Source: DAISKN01 sp964553925 (GTDB lineage: Bacteria; Acidobacteriota; Vicinamibacteria; Marinacidobacterales; SMYC01). From it: a DNA stretch of 64,000 nucleotides. Within the stretch, counting starts at the first letter, position 1; every line of letters begins with the position of its first letter. Under the pieces are notes generated by a model. The model saw nothing but the letters and a program-made list of their open reading frames with translations. It did no database searches and was not told the origin of the DNA. The translations under genes were made by a program, and so were the position numbers. Location: positions 1 to 64,000 of the forward strand of contig CAZKNR010000328.1 in NCBI GenBank assembly GCA_964553925.1, given 5' to 3'. Positions 17,340-26,548 of the stretch are shown one piece after another.

Positions 17340-17540
17340 ATGACGGAGACGGACATCCTCGGAGTCAAAGGAACACGTTGCACCGTCTCTCTCGAGGCCT
17401 GCGAGAACGGGGCCAGCCCCAAGACCCGCCTGAAGGCTCTTCTTCGGGATCGAACGGGCGTGCACGTAGTGAGCCGCGTCTTCGACAGCCTCGACGAGGC
17501 ACTCGCCTACGCCAACACCTTGTACCAGACGGCGGCCTGA
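17340..17540 (+). CDS. Small conserved-looking protein of unknown function
   Basis: 66 residues from ATG 17340, which has a strong GGGAGGTG 4 bases upstream and a sigma-54-type promoter before that; the longer open frame from 17178 would start upstream of the promoter. The protein (MTETDILGVKGTRCTVSLEA...) has one Cys, a basic middle (KTRLKALLRDRTG) and a helical end (SLDEALAYANTLYQTAA), with no membrane segment. I do not recognise a family. The dedicated promoter suggests a regulated product. It is convergent with the LLM oxidoreductase (1-base gap). Confidence 0.7.
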   Translation: MTETDILGVKGTRCTVSLEACENGASPKTRLKALLRDRTGVHVVSRVFDSLDEALAYANTLYQTAA

Positions 17541-17541
17541 T

Positions 17542-18534
17542 CTACTCGGCGAAGGTGTCGATCATCAAGAGCGGGTCTCCGAGGGGATAGAGCACCGGGC
17601 AGGTCGCTCCGCGCTTCACGTACTCGGCGACCCGAGCCCGCGCCTCCTCCGGCGTTCCCGTGGCGGTGATGCCGAGTACGAGTTCGTCGGGGACGTGCTG
17701 CATCGCCGCTCTCACCTGCTCCTTGGTGGCGGGCCAGCCGAGGATCGACTGAATCTTCCGGACCGTCTCTTCGCTCACTCCCGAGGCTTTCGCGATATGG
17801 GGCTGCTGCGCGAGGTACTGGGTGATGAGACCCTTCGCTCCCTCGATAGCGCGATCCCGATCGCGGTCCACGGAGCAGACGATGAGCTGGGGACGATCGA
17901 TGTCCTCGAGCGACCTCCCGGCGCGCGCGGCGCCTGTCGCCAATAGTTCGAGCGCCCGGTCGTTGTACGAGGGGGGAACGCAGTAGTTGAGGAGGCATCC
18001 GTCGGCGATCTCACCGGTAAGCTCCAGCATCTTGTCCCCGGTGGCGCCGATGAAGACCGGGACGTGGCGGGGCTCGCGCCGGCCATGGATCACGTCGAGC
18101 TCGATCCCGTGGACCTTGTGGAACTCTCCCTCGAAGGTGACGTTCTCCATTCGGAGAAGCCTGCGGAAGATATCGATCGTCTCCCGCATGGCGGCGAGCG
18201 GCTTTCTCCTTACGATCCCCACGTTCTGCGCCAGCGGATCCCACCAGGCACCGATGCCGCAGAGGATCCGGTTGGGCGCGAGGTCGTCGAGGGTGAGAAA
18301 CGTCGCCGCGAGGAGGCCAATGTTCCGCGTCCAGTTGTTGATGACGCCCGAGCCGACCTGGATGCGCGACGTGACGGCCGCGTAGGCCGCCATGGGCACG
18401 ACGGCGTCGCGGACGAGCCGGCTTTCCGCCTGCCACACCGCTTCGAACCCCCGCTCTTCGGCGTACTTCGCGTAGCGGATGCAGTCGGCGAGGGGGTGGG
18501 CGTCTTGAAGGTAGAGAGCGACCCGTTTCGTCAC
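17542..18534 (-). CDS. LLM-class flavin-dependent oxidoreductase (luciferase-like)
   Basis: 330 residues from GTG 18534, which overlaps the upstream stop as GTGA. Luciferase-like fold with FMN or F420: 'KRVALYLQDAHPLADCIRYAKYAEERGFEAVWQAES', 'VTSRIQVGSGVINNWTRN', 'LDDLAPNRILCGIGAWWDP', 'VPVFIGATGDKMLELTGEIADG' and 'GTPEEARARVAEYVKRGAT'. The last segments resemble F420-dependent methylene-H4MPT reductase-like members, so F420 is possible. Co-directional with the PLP enzyme and ClpB; substrate unknown. Confidence 0.9.
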   Translation of the reverse strand: MTKRVALYLQDAHPLADCIRYAKYAEERGFEAVWQAESRLVRDAVVPMAAYAAVTSRIQVGSGVINNWTRNIGLLAATFLTLDDLAPNRILCGIGAWWDPLAQNVGIVRRKPLAAMRETIDIFRRLLRMENVTFEGEFHKVHGIELDVIHGRREPRHVPVFIGATGDKMLELTGEIADGCLLNYCVPPSYNDRALELLATGAARAGRSLEDIDRPQLIVCSVDRDRDRAIEGAKGLITQYLAQQPHIAKASGVSEETVRKIQSILGWPATKEQVRAAMQHVPDELVLGITATGTPEEARARVAEYVKRGATCPVLYPLGDPLLMIDTFAE

Positions 18535-19937
18535 GCTCGCTCGCCTCGAAGCGCCCGAATCTTCTCGTCCACTTCCGCGACTTTTTTCTGATGGGCGATC
18601 CACCACCCGGGGTCGCGCTGGGCGTCGAGCTCCTCGACGGTCTTTCCCTGCTGCTCCACCCAGGTGTAGTACTTGAGGTTGTGCCACCGGTTCCGGTTTT
18701 CAACCGTGCCTTCCTGAATCCAGCCGGCTCCGGCGCCGTGGAAGATCCCCGAAACCCGGGCCTCCGCCCCCGCCTGGTCCATCACCCCTTCTTTCTGGGT
18801 GAGCCACTCCATGACGCTTCGATAGCGGCTGATGTCGTCGGTCAAGACGGTGACCACCACGTCGCGCTTGCCGAGACCGTAGTACTTCGCCGTCTTGATC
18901 GCGCCGAGGAGATTACAGACGCCGCTGATGCCGAAGATCGACGAAAGCATCGACAGGTCCTCGGGCGATACACCAAAGCGGGTCTCCATCACCCGTCGTC
19001 CCGCCTCTTCGGTGAAGAGCTGAAGTCCGCGGACGGAGGACATGTCGTCGATGCACATGAGCGCGTCCATGTTGGAGACGTGATGGATCCAGGTGACGTG
19101 CTTGTCGCCGATCCCCTGGATCTCGTGCGAGCCGTAGCCGTTGTCGTAGAGAGTCCGGCACTGGATGGGCTCGAGGCCGACGATCTTGTGCTCGGGCCAA
19201 ATTTGCTTCAGACGATCGCCCGCGGCGATGGTGCCAGCACTTCCCATCGACGAAACGAAGGCGGCGATGCGGCCGTCGCCGACGCCCTTCTCCCGGAGGC
19301 GGGAGGCGAGCGCTTCGACACTCCCGCCCGTCACCTCGTAGTGGAAGCGGTAGTTCCCCATCACCTCGAACTGGTTCAGCACCCGGACGCCGGGATCCTT
19401 CCGGAGCTCCCAGGTCTTGTCGTAGATCTCCTTGACGTTCGACTCGCTTCCCCGGGTCTTCACTACCTCGGCGCCGAAGCTCTCGATGAGCTCGAAGCGC
19501 TCGCGGCTCATGCCCTCGGGGAGCACGACCACGCTGCGGCAGCCGAGACGCCCGCCCACCCAGGCGCCGCCGACGCCGTAGTTGCCGGTGCTGGGCCAGA
19601 CGAGGCGGTGTCTTCGGGGATCGACTGTCCCCTCGACGATGAGCTCGGCGAGGACCGAGTACGCGGCTCCCACCTTGTGGCTTCCGGTGGGAAAGTCGCG
19701 GCTGTAGATGGCGACGATGGGAGCTTCGACTCCCGTGATCTCCCGCGGCACGACGAAGTGCCGGACCTCGTCGTCCGCACCGTACCAGTGGACGTTATAC
19801 AGGTTTATCGGATCGAGCGGATCGGCATCCCGCGCCGCGCGCGCGCGGCTTTTGACCTCCGCCGGCTGGGTCCACGGCTCGCGCATTTCCGAAAGCGTGG
19901 GACCGAGTGGTTCTGAAAGGCGGGAAGTCGTCGTCAT
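18531..19937 (-). CDS. PLP-dependent fold-type II enzyme (cysteine synthase-like family)
   Basis: 468 residues, longer than CysK/CysM (about 310-330). PLP Lys in 'DFPTGSHKVGAAYSVLAE'; 'STGNYGVGGAWVGGRLGC' is the substrate loop (S-T-G-N); the phosphate-binding loop corresponds to 'SSMGSAGTIAAGD'. The C-terminal part (from about 300) is rich in Trp/Tyr and ends with a coiled segment. Relatives make or break C-beta bonds of Ser/Cys-type amino acids; its own reaction is not known. It starts 8 bases after the clpB stop and overlaps the LLM oxidoreductase by 4 bases, so the two probably act in one pathway. Confidence 0.85.
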   Translation of the reverse strand: MTTTSRLSEPLGPTLSEMREPWTQPAEVKSRARAARDADPLDPINLYNVHWYGADDEVRHFVVPREITGVEAPIVAIYSRDFPTGSHKVGAAYSVLAELIVEGTVDPRRHRLVWPSTGNYGVGGAWVGGRLGCRSVVVLPEGMSRERFELIESFGAEVVKTRGSESNVKEIYDKTWELRKDPGVRVLNQFEVMGNYRFHYEVTGGSVEALASRLREKGVGDGRIAAFVSSMGSAGTIAAGDRLKQIWPEHKIVGLEPIQCRTLYDNGYGSHEIQGIGDKHVTWIHHVSNMDALMCIDDMSSVRGLQLFTEEAGRRVMETRFGVSPEDLSMLSSIFGISGVCNLLGAIKTAKYYGLGKRDVVVTVLTDDISRYRSVMEWLTQKEGVMDQAGAEARVSGIFHGAGAGWIQEGTVENRNRWHNLKYYTWVEQQGKTVEELDAQRDPGWWIAHQKKVAEVDEKIRALRGERA

Positions 19938-19945
19938 CCTTGTTT

Positions 19946-22543
19946 CTACCCTGTGGCCTTGCTGAACATGAACGCTCCATCGGAATCCACGTCGGCCAGG
20001 ATCCGGTCGCCCTCGCGGAACTCACCCTGCAAGAGGTGCAGCGAGAGCTCGTTCGAGATTCGCTGCTGGATGAGGCGTTTCAGCGGCCGGGCGCCGAAGA
20101 TCGGGTCGTATCCGTCCTCGGCCAGGCGCTTCTTCGCGGCGTCCGTCAGCTCCAGCGTGATTTTTCTGTTCTCGAGGAGCTCCTGAAGCCGCTTCAGCTG
20201 GATGTCCACGACCTTGACCAGATGCTCCCGGCTGAGGGGGCGGAACACGATCACTTCATCGATGCGATTGAGGAACTCCGGCCGCAGGCGGTCGCGCAGC
20301 TCCTCGAGCACTCGGGTGCGAACGGCGTCCTGGCTCGCGCCCTTCTGAGTCATCTCCTGGATCGCATGGCTCGCGATGTTCGACGTCATGATGATGACCG
20401 TGTTGCGGAAGTTTACCACCCGGCCCTGCCCGCTCGTCAGCCGGCCGTCGTCCAGAACCTGGAGGAGAACGTTGAAGACGTCGGGGTGCGCCTTCTCGAT
20501 CTCGTCGAACAGCACCACGCTATAGGGTTTGCGCCGTATGGCCTCCGTCAGCTGCCCGCCCTCCTCGAAGCCAACGTAGCCCGGAGGGGCGCCGATGAGC
20601 CGCGCGACGCTGTGCTTTTCCATGTACTCCGACATATCGATGCGAATCATCGCCTGGTCGTCGTCGAACAAAAACTCCGCGAGCGCCCGCGCGAGCTCGG
20701 TCTTGCCGACACCGGTCGGTCCCAGGAAGAGAAACGAGCCTAGGGGCCGGTTCGGGTCCTGGAGGCCCGCGCGCGCCCGGCGGATAGCGTTCGAAACCGC
20801 CCGCACCGCCTCCTCCTGCCCGACCACGCGCTGGTGGAGGCGCTCCTCCATCTTTATCAGTTTTTCGACCTCGCCTTCCAGGAGCTTGCTCACCGGGACC
20901 CCGGTCCACTTGGAAACGACGGCGGCGATGTCCTGGGCGTCGACCTCCGTCTTGAGCAGGGTCTTGCCGCCCGCGGAGAGCTCGGCCTCCGCTTTCGCCA
21001 GCTCCTGCTCGAGCTTCGGCGCCTTTCCGTACGAGAGCTCGGCCGCTTTGTTGTAATCGAGCTCGCGCTGCGCTTGTTCGATCTCGACGCGGGTCTGGTC
21101 GAGCTCCTCTTTGATGCGGCGCATCCTCTGGGCAACTTCGCGCTCGCGCTGGAGCTGCGCGTCGAGGGCGCTTCGCTGCTCCTTCAAATCCGCGAGCTCG
21201 CGCTCGATGCGCGACAGGCGCTCCTTGCTCGCGGCATCGCGCTCCTTCTTGAGCGCCTCCCGCTCGATCTCGAGCTGCATCATCCGCCGCTTGAGATCGT
21301 CGAGCGCCTGGGGGTCGGAGGTGATCTCCATCCGGAGCCGCGCCGCGGCCTCGTCCATCAAATCGATCGCCTTGTCGGGGAGGAAACGGTCGGCGATATA
21401 CCGATCCGAGAGCACCGCCGCGGCAACGATGGCCGCGTCGGAGATGCGGACTCCATGGTGGGTCTCGTACCGCTCTTTCAATCCGCGGAGGATGGAGATG
21501 GTGTCCTCTACCGTCGGCGGCTCGACCACCACCGGCTGGAAGCGACGCTCGAGGGCGGCGTCCTTCTCGATGTGCTTCCGGTACTCGTCCAGGGTCGTGG
21601 CGCCGATGAGGTGGAGCTCGCCTCGAGCCAGCATCGGCTTGAGCATGTTGGAAGCGTCCATCGCCCCTTCGGCCGCGCCAGCGCCCACGACGGTGTGGAG
21701 CTCGTCGATGAACAGGATGACGTCGTCTCGCTCCTGAATCTCCTTCAGCACCGCCTTCAAGCGCTCCTCGAACTCGCCGCGGTACTTGGCGCCGGCCACG
21801 AGAGCGCCCATGTCGAGGGCGATCCCCTTCTTGTCCTTCAGCGACTCGGGCACGTCCCCGCGGACGATCCGCTGGGCGAGGCCCTCCACGATCGCGGTCT
21901 TCCCGACGCCCGGCTCGCCGATCAGGACGGGATTGTTCTTCGTCCGCCGGCTCAGGATCTGAATCACGCGGCGGATCTCGTCGTCGCGGCCGATGACGGG
22001 GTCGAGCTTGCCCTTGCGGGCGAGATCCGTCAGGTCGCGGCCGTACTGCTCGAGCGCCGCGTACGTTCCCTCGGGGGTCTGGCTGGTCACGCGCTGCGTG
22101 CCCCTTACCTCGCGCAGCGCCGAAAGCAGGCTGTCCCTTGTGATTCCGGCGTCCTTGAGGATGCGCTGAGCCGCGCCCCCGGCGTGATCGAGGCTCGAGA
22201 GCAGCAGGTGCTCGGTCGAAACGTACTCGTCGCCGAAGGTTTTGAGCTCGTCATGGGCGCGGACCAAGACCGTGCGGAGACGAGGCGAGATACCGGGCTC
22301 CCCGCTCGCGCCGCTGACCCGCGGGAGCTTTCCGATCTCCGCCCGTACCTGCTGCACGAGCGCGCCCGTTCTGACGTTCATCTTGGCGAGGACCTGAGGA
22401 ACGACTCCCTCCGGCTGCTCCAGAAGCGCGAGCAGCAGGTGCTCCGGCTCGACCTGGCTGTTTCCGTTGCGCTCGGCGATGCCTTGCGAGGCCTGGGTTG
22501 CCTCCTGCGATTTCTGGGTGAAGCGGTTGATGTCGAAAGCCAT
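19946..22543 (-). CDS. clpB: ATP-dependent disaggregase ClpB
   Basis: 865 residues, normal length. The Clp N-domain begins 'FDINRFTQKSQEATQASQGIAERNG'; NBD1 Walker A 'GEPGVGKTAIVEG' and Walker B 'VILFIDELH'; the long middle coiled coil (about 400-530) that marks ClpB rather than ClpA/C; NBD2 'GPTGVGKTELARALAEFLFDDD' and 'VVLFDEIEKAHPDV'; C-terminal D2 domain 'FGARPLKRLIQQRISNEL'. ClpB with DnaK resolves protein aggregates in the cytosol. ATG follows a GGGAGG site. I see no CIRCE operator upstream. Confidence 0.97.
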   Translation of the reverse strand: MAFDINRFTQKSQEATQASQGIAERNGNSQVEPEHLLLALLEQPEGVVPQVLAKMNVRTGALVQQVRAEIGKLPRVSGASGEPGISPRLRTVLVRAHDELKTFGDEYVSTEHLLLSSLDHAGGAAQRILKDAGITRDSLLSALREVRGTQRVTSQTPEGTYAALEQYGRDLTDLARKGKLDPVIGRDDEIRRVIQILSRRTKNNPVLIGEPGVGKTAIVEGLAQRIVRGDVPESLKDKKGIALDMGALVAGAKYRGEFEERLKAVLKEIQERDDVILFIDELHTVVGAGAAEGAMDASNMLKPMLARGELHLIGATTLDEYRKHIEKDAALERRFQPVVVEPPTVEDTISILRGLKERYETHHGVRISDAAIVAAAVLSDRYIADRFLPDKAIDLMDEAAARLRMEITSDPQALDDLKRRMMQLEIEREALKKERDAASKERLSRIERELADLKEQRSALDAQLQREREVAQRMRRIKEELDQTRVEIEQAQRELDYNKAAELSYGKAPKLEQELAKAEAELSAGGKTLLKTEVDAQDIAAVVSKWTGVPVSKLLEGEVEKLIKMEERLHQRVVGQEEAVRAVSNAIRRARAGLQDPNRPLGSFLFLGPTGVGKTELARALAEFLFDDDQAMIRIDMSEYMEKHSVARLIGAPPGYVGFEEGGQLTEAIRRKPYSVVLFDEIEKAHPDVFNVLLQVLDDGRLTSGQGRVVNFRNTVIIMTSNIASHAIQEMTQKGASQDAVRTRVLEELRDRLRPEFLNRIDEVIVFRPLSREHLVKVVDIQLKRLQELLENRKITLELTDAAKKRLAEDGYDPIFGARPLKRLIQQRISNELSLHLLQGEFREGDRILADVDSDGAFMFSKATG

Positions 22544-22602
22544 AGCAACCTCCCGTCCATGGGAACGTGCAATAATAGCTCTCCACGAGGTGGGATTTTT
22601 CT

Positions 22603-24228
22603 TTGGTGCGACTCCGCTCGATGCTGGTTGCCTCGTTTCTCGTCGCGACCGCCGCCGTCGCTCTCTCCGATACCTACCCGCGTCAGCCGGGGGTCGATGC
22701 GCTTCACTACGCCTTTCATCTGACGCTGACGGACGAGGCCGACGTCATCGAGGGTGAAGGAGTCTTCGATCTCCGGTTCGTTCAGGACGGAGTGACCTCG
22801 GTCGCTCTCGATCTGGTGAACGTGAAGGACGGCAAGGGGATGACCGTGAGCTCCGTCGCATGGGGCGATGTCCCGGCGGAGTTCGATCACCGGAACGACA
22901 GGTTGTCCGTGACCTTGTCGAGTCCATCCCTGGCCAATGAACGCCGGAAGCTCGTCGTTCGATACCGGGGAACGCCTGCCTCCGGCCTTCGCATCGGGCC
23001 GAATCTCCATGGGGAGCGCACCTTCTTCAGCGACAACTGGCCGAACCGGGCGCGCCACTGGCTCCCGACGATCGATCATCCTTACGACAAAGCTACCTGC
23101 GAGCTCATCGTGACCGCGCCCTCCCACTACCAGGTCGTCTCGAACGGTCTCCTCGTGGAAGAGACCGACCTTCCTTCGGCGACGCGCCGAACCCACTGGA
23201 AGCAATCGGTGCCGATCGCGACGTGGCTATTCGTCCTGGGCGCCGCCCGCTTCGCCGTCGAGCACTACGACGAAGTTGGCGGACGTTCCCTTGAAACGTG
23301 GGTCTATCCAAAGGACAGAGAAAAAGGATTCCGCGATTTCTCGTACCCCACGCGGCAAGCGCTCGAGTTTTTCACCGAGTCCATCGGCCCCTACGCCTAC
23401 GAGAAGCTCGCGAACGTGCAGTCCGCCAGCATCGGCGGCGGCATGGAGGCGGCGACGGCGATCTTCTACGGTGAGGACCTGGTGAGGGGAGACCGAAGCC
23501 CGCGCCTCCGCGACATCATCACCCACGAGATCGCCCACCAGTGGTGGGGCAACGCTGTCACCGAAGCCGACTGGAACGACGTCTGGCTCTCCGAGGGGTT
23601 CGCCACTTACTTTACGCTTCTATTTCGCGAGCATACCTACGGCCGGGACGACTTCGTGCGGGGCCTCGAGGACGCCCGCCGCCGGGTCCTCGAGTTCCAC
23701 CAGAAAGAGCCTGGATACCGCATCGTTCACGAGAACCTCGACGACATGACGCAGGTGACCACGAGCCAGACCTATCAGAAGGGCGCGTGGGTGCTTCATA
23801 TGCTCCGGGGGGTTATCGGCGACGACGCCTTCTGGCGGGGAGTTCGGGCCTACTACGCCGAGTTCTCGTCCCGAAACGCGACCACCGCCGATTTCCGGCG
23901 AGCGATGGAGGAGGCGTCGGGACGCGATCTCGCGCGGTTCTTCCGCCAGTGGCTCGAGCGGGGCGGGCTTCCGCGCGTCGAAGGCGGGTGGCGCTATGCG
24001 GGGTCCGGGCTCGAGATCGATCTCCGCCAGACGCAGGAGGGGGAGCCGTTCGAGCTCGAAATTCCGGTCGTTTTCGAGCTCGAGGCGGGCTCGCCCCCGC
24101 GGGTCGTGAAAGTGCGCATGACGGAGCGCGAGGCACGCGCGACAATCCCGATCGAAAGCGCACCTCGAGCTGTGGATCTCGACCGGGAGCTCTGGGTGCT
24201 AATGGAGCCGGCGTTCGTTCGAAGGTAG
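22603..24228 (+). CDS. Secreted M1-family metallopeptidase
   Basis: 541 residues with signal peptide (MLVASFLVATAAVALSDTYP). The start is TTG 22603 or the in-frame ATG 22621; GAGGTGG at about 22586-22592 favours the former. The gluzincin motif is complete: 'GGMEAATAIF' exopeptidase loop, zinc site 'HEIAHQWWGN' and 'WLSEGFATYF', and the catalytic Tyr in 'SQTYQKGAWVLHMLR'. It lacks the long C-terminal helical domain of PepN (870 residues) and ends with a short beta domain. Likely a periplasmic or extracellular aminopeptidase. Divergent from clpB (59 bases between starts). Confidence 0.93.
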   Translation: MVRLRSMLVASFLVATAAVALSDTYPRQPGVDALHYAFHLTLTDEADVIEGEGVFDLRFVQDGVTSVALDLVNVKDGKGMTVSSVAWGDVPAEFDHRNDRLSVTLSSPSLANERRKLVVRYRGTPASGLRIGPNLHGERTFFSDNWPNRARHWLPTIDHPYDKATCELIVTAPSHYQVVSNGLLVEETDLPSATRRTHWKQSVPIATWLFVLGAARFAVEHYDEVGGRSLETWVYPKDREKGFRDFSYPTRQALEFFTESIGPYAYEKLANVQSASIGGGMEAATAIFYGEDLVRGDRSPRLRDIITHEIAHQWWGNAVTEADWNDVWLSEGFATYFTLLFREHTYGRDDFVRGLEDARRRVLEFHQKEPGYRIVHENLDDMTQVTTSQTYQKGAWVLHMLRGVIGDDAFWRGVRAYYAEFSSRNATTADFRRAMEEASGRDLARFFRQWLERGGLPRVEGGWRYAGSGLEIDLRQTQEGEPFELEIPVVFELEAGSPPRVVKVRMTEREARATIPIESAPRAVDLDRELWVLMEPAFVRR

Positions 24229-24234
24229 CACTCG

Positions 24235-25002
24235 ATGCCAACTGGCTACGATGATCCGGGAGAGGCAGCCGTCGTGCCCTCGCCGTTTCCGGGAATGGAC
24301 CCGTACCTCGAGCATTTCGACCTCTGGCCAGACGTCCATAACAGCTTGATCGCCGCTGTCGCCAACGAGCTGTCGCCGATCCTGAGACCGCGATACTACA
24401 TTGCCCTCGAGGAGCGCACATACTTGAGTCAGGTTGTGCTGAGGAAAATCCACGCCGACCCCCCCGTGGTTGTAACCAGCGGAGGCCCCGCCGTTGTCGA
24501 GATTGTGCTTCCCATGGCGGAGCCGGTGCGCGAAACGTATCTAGAGGTGCGGAGTGTTCCCGCGGGGGAGGTCGTGACAGTGATCGAGTTCCTGTCGCAC
24601 GCGAACAAGCGTCCAGGTACCGGCCGCGCGCTGTACCTGGAAAAGCGGGAAGCGGTCCTGTCGGCGCGGACCAATCTCGTGGAGGTGGACCTGCTGCGGG
24701 GCGGAGCGCCCATGCCGACTCTTGGTCCTCTGGTGGTCTCCGACTACGCCGTCCTGGTGAGCCGCCCGCACCGCCGCCCCAAAGCGGACCTCGTCGCCTT
24801 CGGGGTCCGGGATCCAATCCCGACGTTCCCGCTCCCGCTGCGGAAGGGGGAAGAGGAGCCGATGGTTGATCTGGGCCGCGTGCTCCACGCTCTCTACGAC
24901 CGAGCGAGCTACGACCTTCGCATCGATTATCGCCGAGAGACCGTTCCGCCGCTTTCGCCTGCAGACACGGAGTGGGCGTCGGGGCTTCAACTCCGACACT
25001 GA
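24235..25002 (+). CDS. DUF4058 family protein
   Basis: 255 residues, 6 bases after the peptidase stop. Family hallmarks: 'SPFPGMDPYLEHFDLWPDVHNSLI', 'LSPILRPRYYIALEERTYL', 'LEVRSVPAGEVVTVIEFLSHANKRPGTGR', 'YLEKREAVL', 'NLVEVDLLRGG'. The conserved acidic/Lys pattern (E-F-L-S...N-K...Y..K) resembles the nuclease-like core of restriction-endonuclease-fold proteins, but DUF4058 has no known function. Common in multi-copy in Cyanobacteria, Planctomycetes and Acidobacteria. The 3' end overlaps the convergent neighbour by 16 bases. Confidence 0.85.
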   Translation: MPTGYDDPGEAAVVPSPFPGMDPYLEHFDLWPDVHNSLIAAVANELSPILRPRYYIALEERTYLSQVVLRKIHADPPVVVTSGGPAVVEIVLPMAEPVRETYLEVRSVPAGEVVTVIEFLSHANKRPGTGRALYLEKREAVLSARTNLVEVDLLRGGAPMPTLGPLVVSDYAVLVSRPHRRPKADLVAFGVRDPIPTFPLPLRKGEEEPMVDLGRVLHALYDRASYDLRIDYRRETVPPLSPADTEWASGLQLRH

Positions 25003-25436
25003 GGGAACGCCCAGCTCCCCGACCGGTCCTTCTCGACCCGGAGGTGGGTAGAGACGCAGCAGGTATAGAGTGGCACCACCAGGTACTTCATCCCGAGAAA
25101 CTCGCTCTCGGGGCTCGTGGGGCTCAGCACCGCTCGCTCCATTCGCCGGGTGTCCAGATTCTTGCGAGCTTCTTCCCACACTTGCTTCGCCTCGTCGCAG
25201 AGCGCGGGCATGTCCTCCCGGTCGTGGCTCGTCACGTAGTTGATGACCAGATCGCGCCCCTCGTTCAGGTGAGTGCTGAGCAGGGGGATCTCGCGTCCGG
25301 ACGCGAGCCGAAGCGCGGGCTCGCCTTCAGGGGCGGTGCAGGAGCGCTCCCCACATGCGCGAAACTCCCGGTAGTGCCAGAGAGTCCACCCTGTGGCAAT
25401 GACTCCGATCGCCAAAAACCCGAGGCGTAACTTCAT
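24987..25436 (-). CDS. Small membrane-anchored protein of unknown function
   Basis: 149 residues. The N-terminal hydrophobic stretch (LRLGFLAIGVIATGWTLWHY) is a signal anchor or uncleaved signal. The exported part has six cysteines ('ACGERSC', 'ALCDE', 'YTCCVS', 'PQCRS'), suggesting disulfides. 'KYLVVPLYTCCVSTHLRVEKDRSGSWAFPQCRS' gives no family I know. ATG 25436 overlaps the stop of the diaminopropionate ammonia-lyase-like gene by 4 bases, so it may belong to that catabolic operon. Confidence 0.65.
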   Translation of the reverse strand: MKLRLGFLAIGVIATGWTLWHYREFRACGERSCTAPEGEPALRLASGREIPLLSTHLNEGRDLVINYVTSHDREDMPALCDEAKQVWEEARKNLDTRRMERAVLSPTSPESEFLGMKYLVVPLYTCCVSTHLRVEKDRSGSWAFPQCRS

Positions 25437-26548
25437 CCCACGATCCTCCGGTAGCTCTCGGGGTCGGTCGCGCCTTCGGTAACCAACAGGAGCACGGTGG
25501 CGTTCGGATCGAGGCCGAGCTCGGTTCGAACCTCCGCCTCGGCAAGCGCGAGGAGAGCCTCGAGCCCGGCGAGGGCCGCGGCCCCGGTCTCACCCGAGAC
25601 GATCCCGCAGCCCGCGAGAGTCCGCATCGCTTCCTCCGCGTAGGAGTCGTCGATCGCGACGGACAGGTCGAGCCCCGCGAGAAGTGTGGGGAAGGCGATC
25701 GACGACGGCGTCCCGCAGTTGAGGCCAGCCATGATCGAGTCGTGAGGACCGGGAACGGTCACGAGCTTGCCAGCCTCGATCGAAGCGAGGACGCATGCCG
25801 CGCTCTTGGGCTCGACCCCGACGACGAAGGCGTCGCTCGTTCGCTTGTAGAAATCGACGGCGGCGGCTCCGAGAGCGCCGACCCCAATGGGCACGAAGAC
25901 CGCACTCGGAGGAGAATTGATCTGCTCTTCGACCTCGCGAAAGATTGTGCCGTAGCCCTGGATGACCCAGCGCGGGATCTCCTCGTAGCCCGGCCATGAG
26001 GTATCGTCGATGACCAGGCACCGTTCGCCCATCTCTTCCGCCGACCGCGCGATGGCCGCGTCGTAGTCCCCGTCGACGACGGTGCACAAAGCACCTTCGC
26101 TTTCGATCGCTCGGATTCGCGCAGCGGCCGTCCCCCGGGGAACGAAGATCCTGGAGCCGAACCCGAGGAGGCGCGCCATGTGGGCGACGGCGCGGCCGTG
26201 GTTTCCATCCGTCGCCGCCGCGAGAGAGAACGGCTTCAAGAACGACAGCGCGTTCGCGAGATCCTCGAGACTGGACCATTTGCCGAGGTCGAGCCCGCAC
26301 CGGGCGGCGAGGGCGCGGGAGATCGCCCAGGAAGCGCCCAGGAGTTTGAACGAGGGAAGCCCGAATCGGCTCGACTCGTTCTTCACCAGCACCCGCGAAA
26401 GACCGAGCCGGGACGCGACCGAAGGCATCGAGACCAGGGGTGTTGGCGCGTAGCCCTGGATCTTTTGGTGGAATGACAGGGGGTCGAGGGCATCGGGGGC
26501 CAGCGGCGGCAGAGCTCCGGTCGCGGGATTGCGGAGAAACTTCGTCAT
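25433..26548 (-). CDS. Diaminopropionate ammonia-lyase-like PLP enzyme
   Basis: 371 residues from ATG 26548, coupled to the SsnA-like gene by ATGA. Fold-type II PLP enzyme: 'YAPTPLVSMPSVASRLGLSRVLVKNESSRFGLPSFKLLGASWA' contains the PLP Lys in the FGLPSFK context typical of DpaL/YgeX, 'ATDGNHGRAVAHMARLLG' is the substrate loop, 'VPIGVGALGAAAVDFYK' replaces the usual Gly-rich phosphate loop, and 'SGETGAAALAGLEALL' lies near the end. DpaL splits 2,3-diaminopropionate to pyruvate and ammonia. In E. coli, ygeX lies in the same region as ssnA, hyuA and xdhD, which parallels this neighbourhood. Threonine dehydratase-like activity is the alternative. Confidence 0.8.
   Translation of the reverse strand: MTKFLRNPATGALPPLAPDALDPLSFHQKIQGYAPTPLVSMPSVASRLGLSRVLVKNESSRFGLPSFKLLGASWAISRALAARCGLDLGKWSSLEDLANALSFLKPFSLAAATDGNHGRAVAHMARLLGFGSRIFVPRGTAAARIRAIESEGALCTVVDGDYDAAIARSAEEMGERCLVIDDTSWPGYEEIPRWVIQGYGTIFREVEEQINSPPSAVFVPIGVGALGAAAVDFYKRTSDAFVVGVEPKSAACVLASIEAGKLVTVPGPHDSIMAGLNCGTPSSIAFPTLLAGLDLSVAIDDSYAEEAMRTLAGCGIVSGETGAAALAGLEALLALAEAEVRTELGLDPNATVLLLVTEGATDPESYRRIVG

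Noticed and set aside
22544..22602. CIRCE or other heat-shock operator upstream of clpB
   Set aside because: No TTAGCACTC-N9-GAGTGCTAA or similar dyad is seen; only a possible TATTAT at 22572-22577 without a -35.
20834..22723. 629-residue plus-strand ORF opposite clpB
   Set aside because: Antisense shadow of clpB with no recognisable domain.
24987..24989. Possible Sec read-through at the TGA ending the Cys-rich membrane-anchored protein
   Set aside because: Codons beyond the stop run antisense to DUF4058 without a family pattern, and I see no clear SECIS hairpin.
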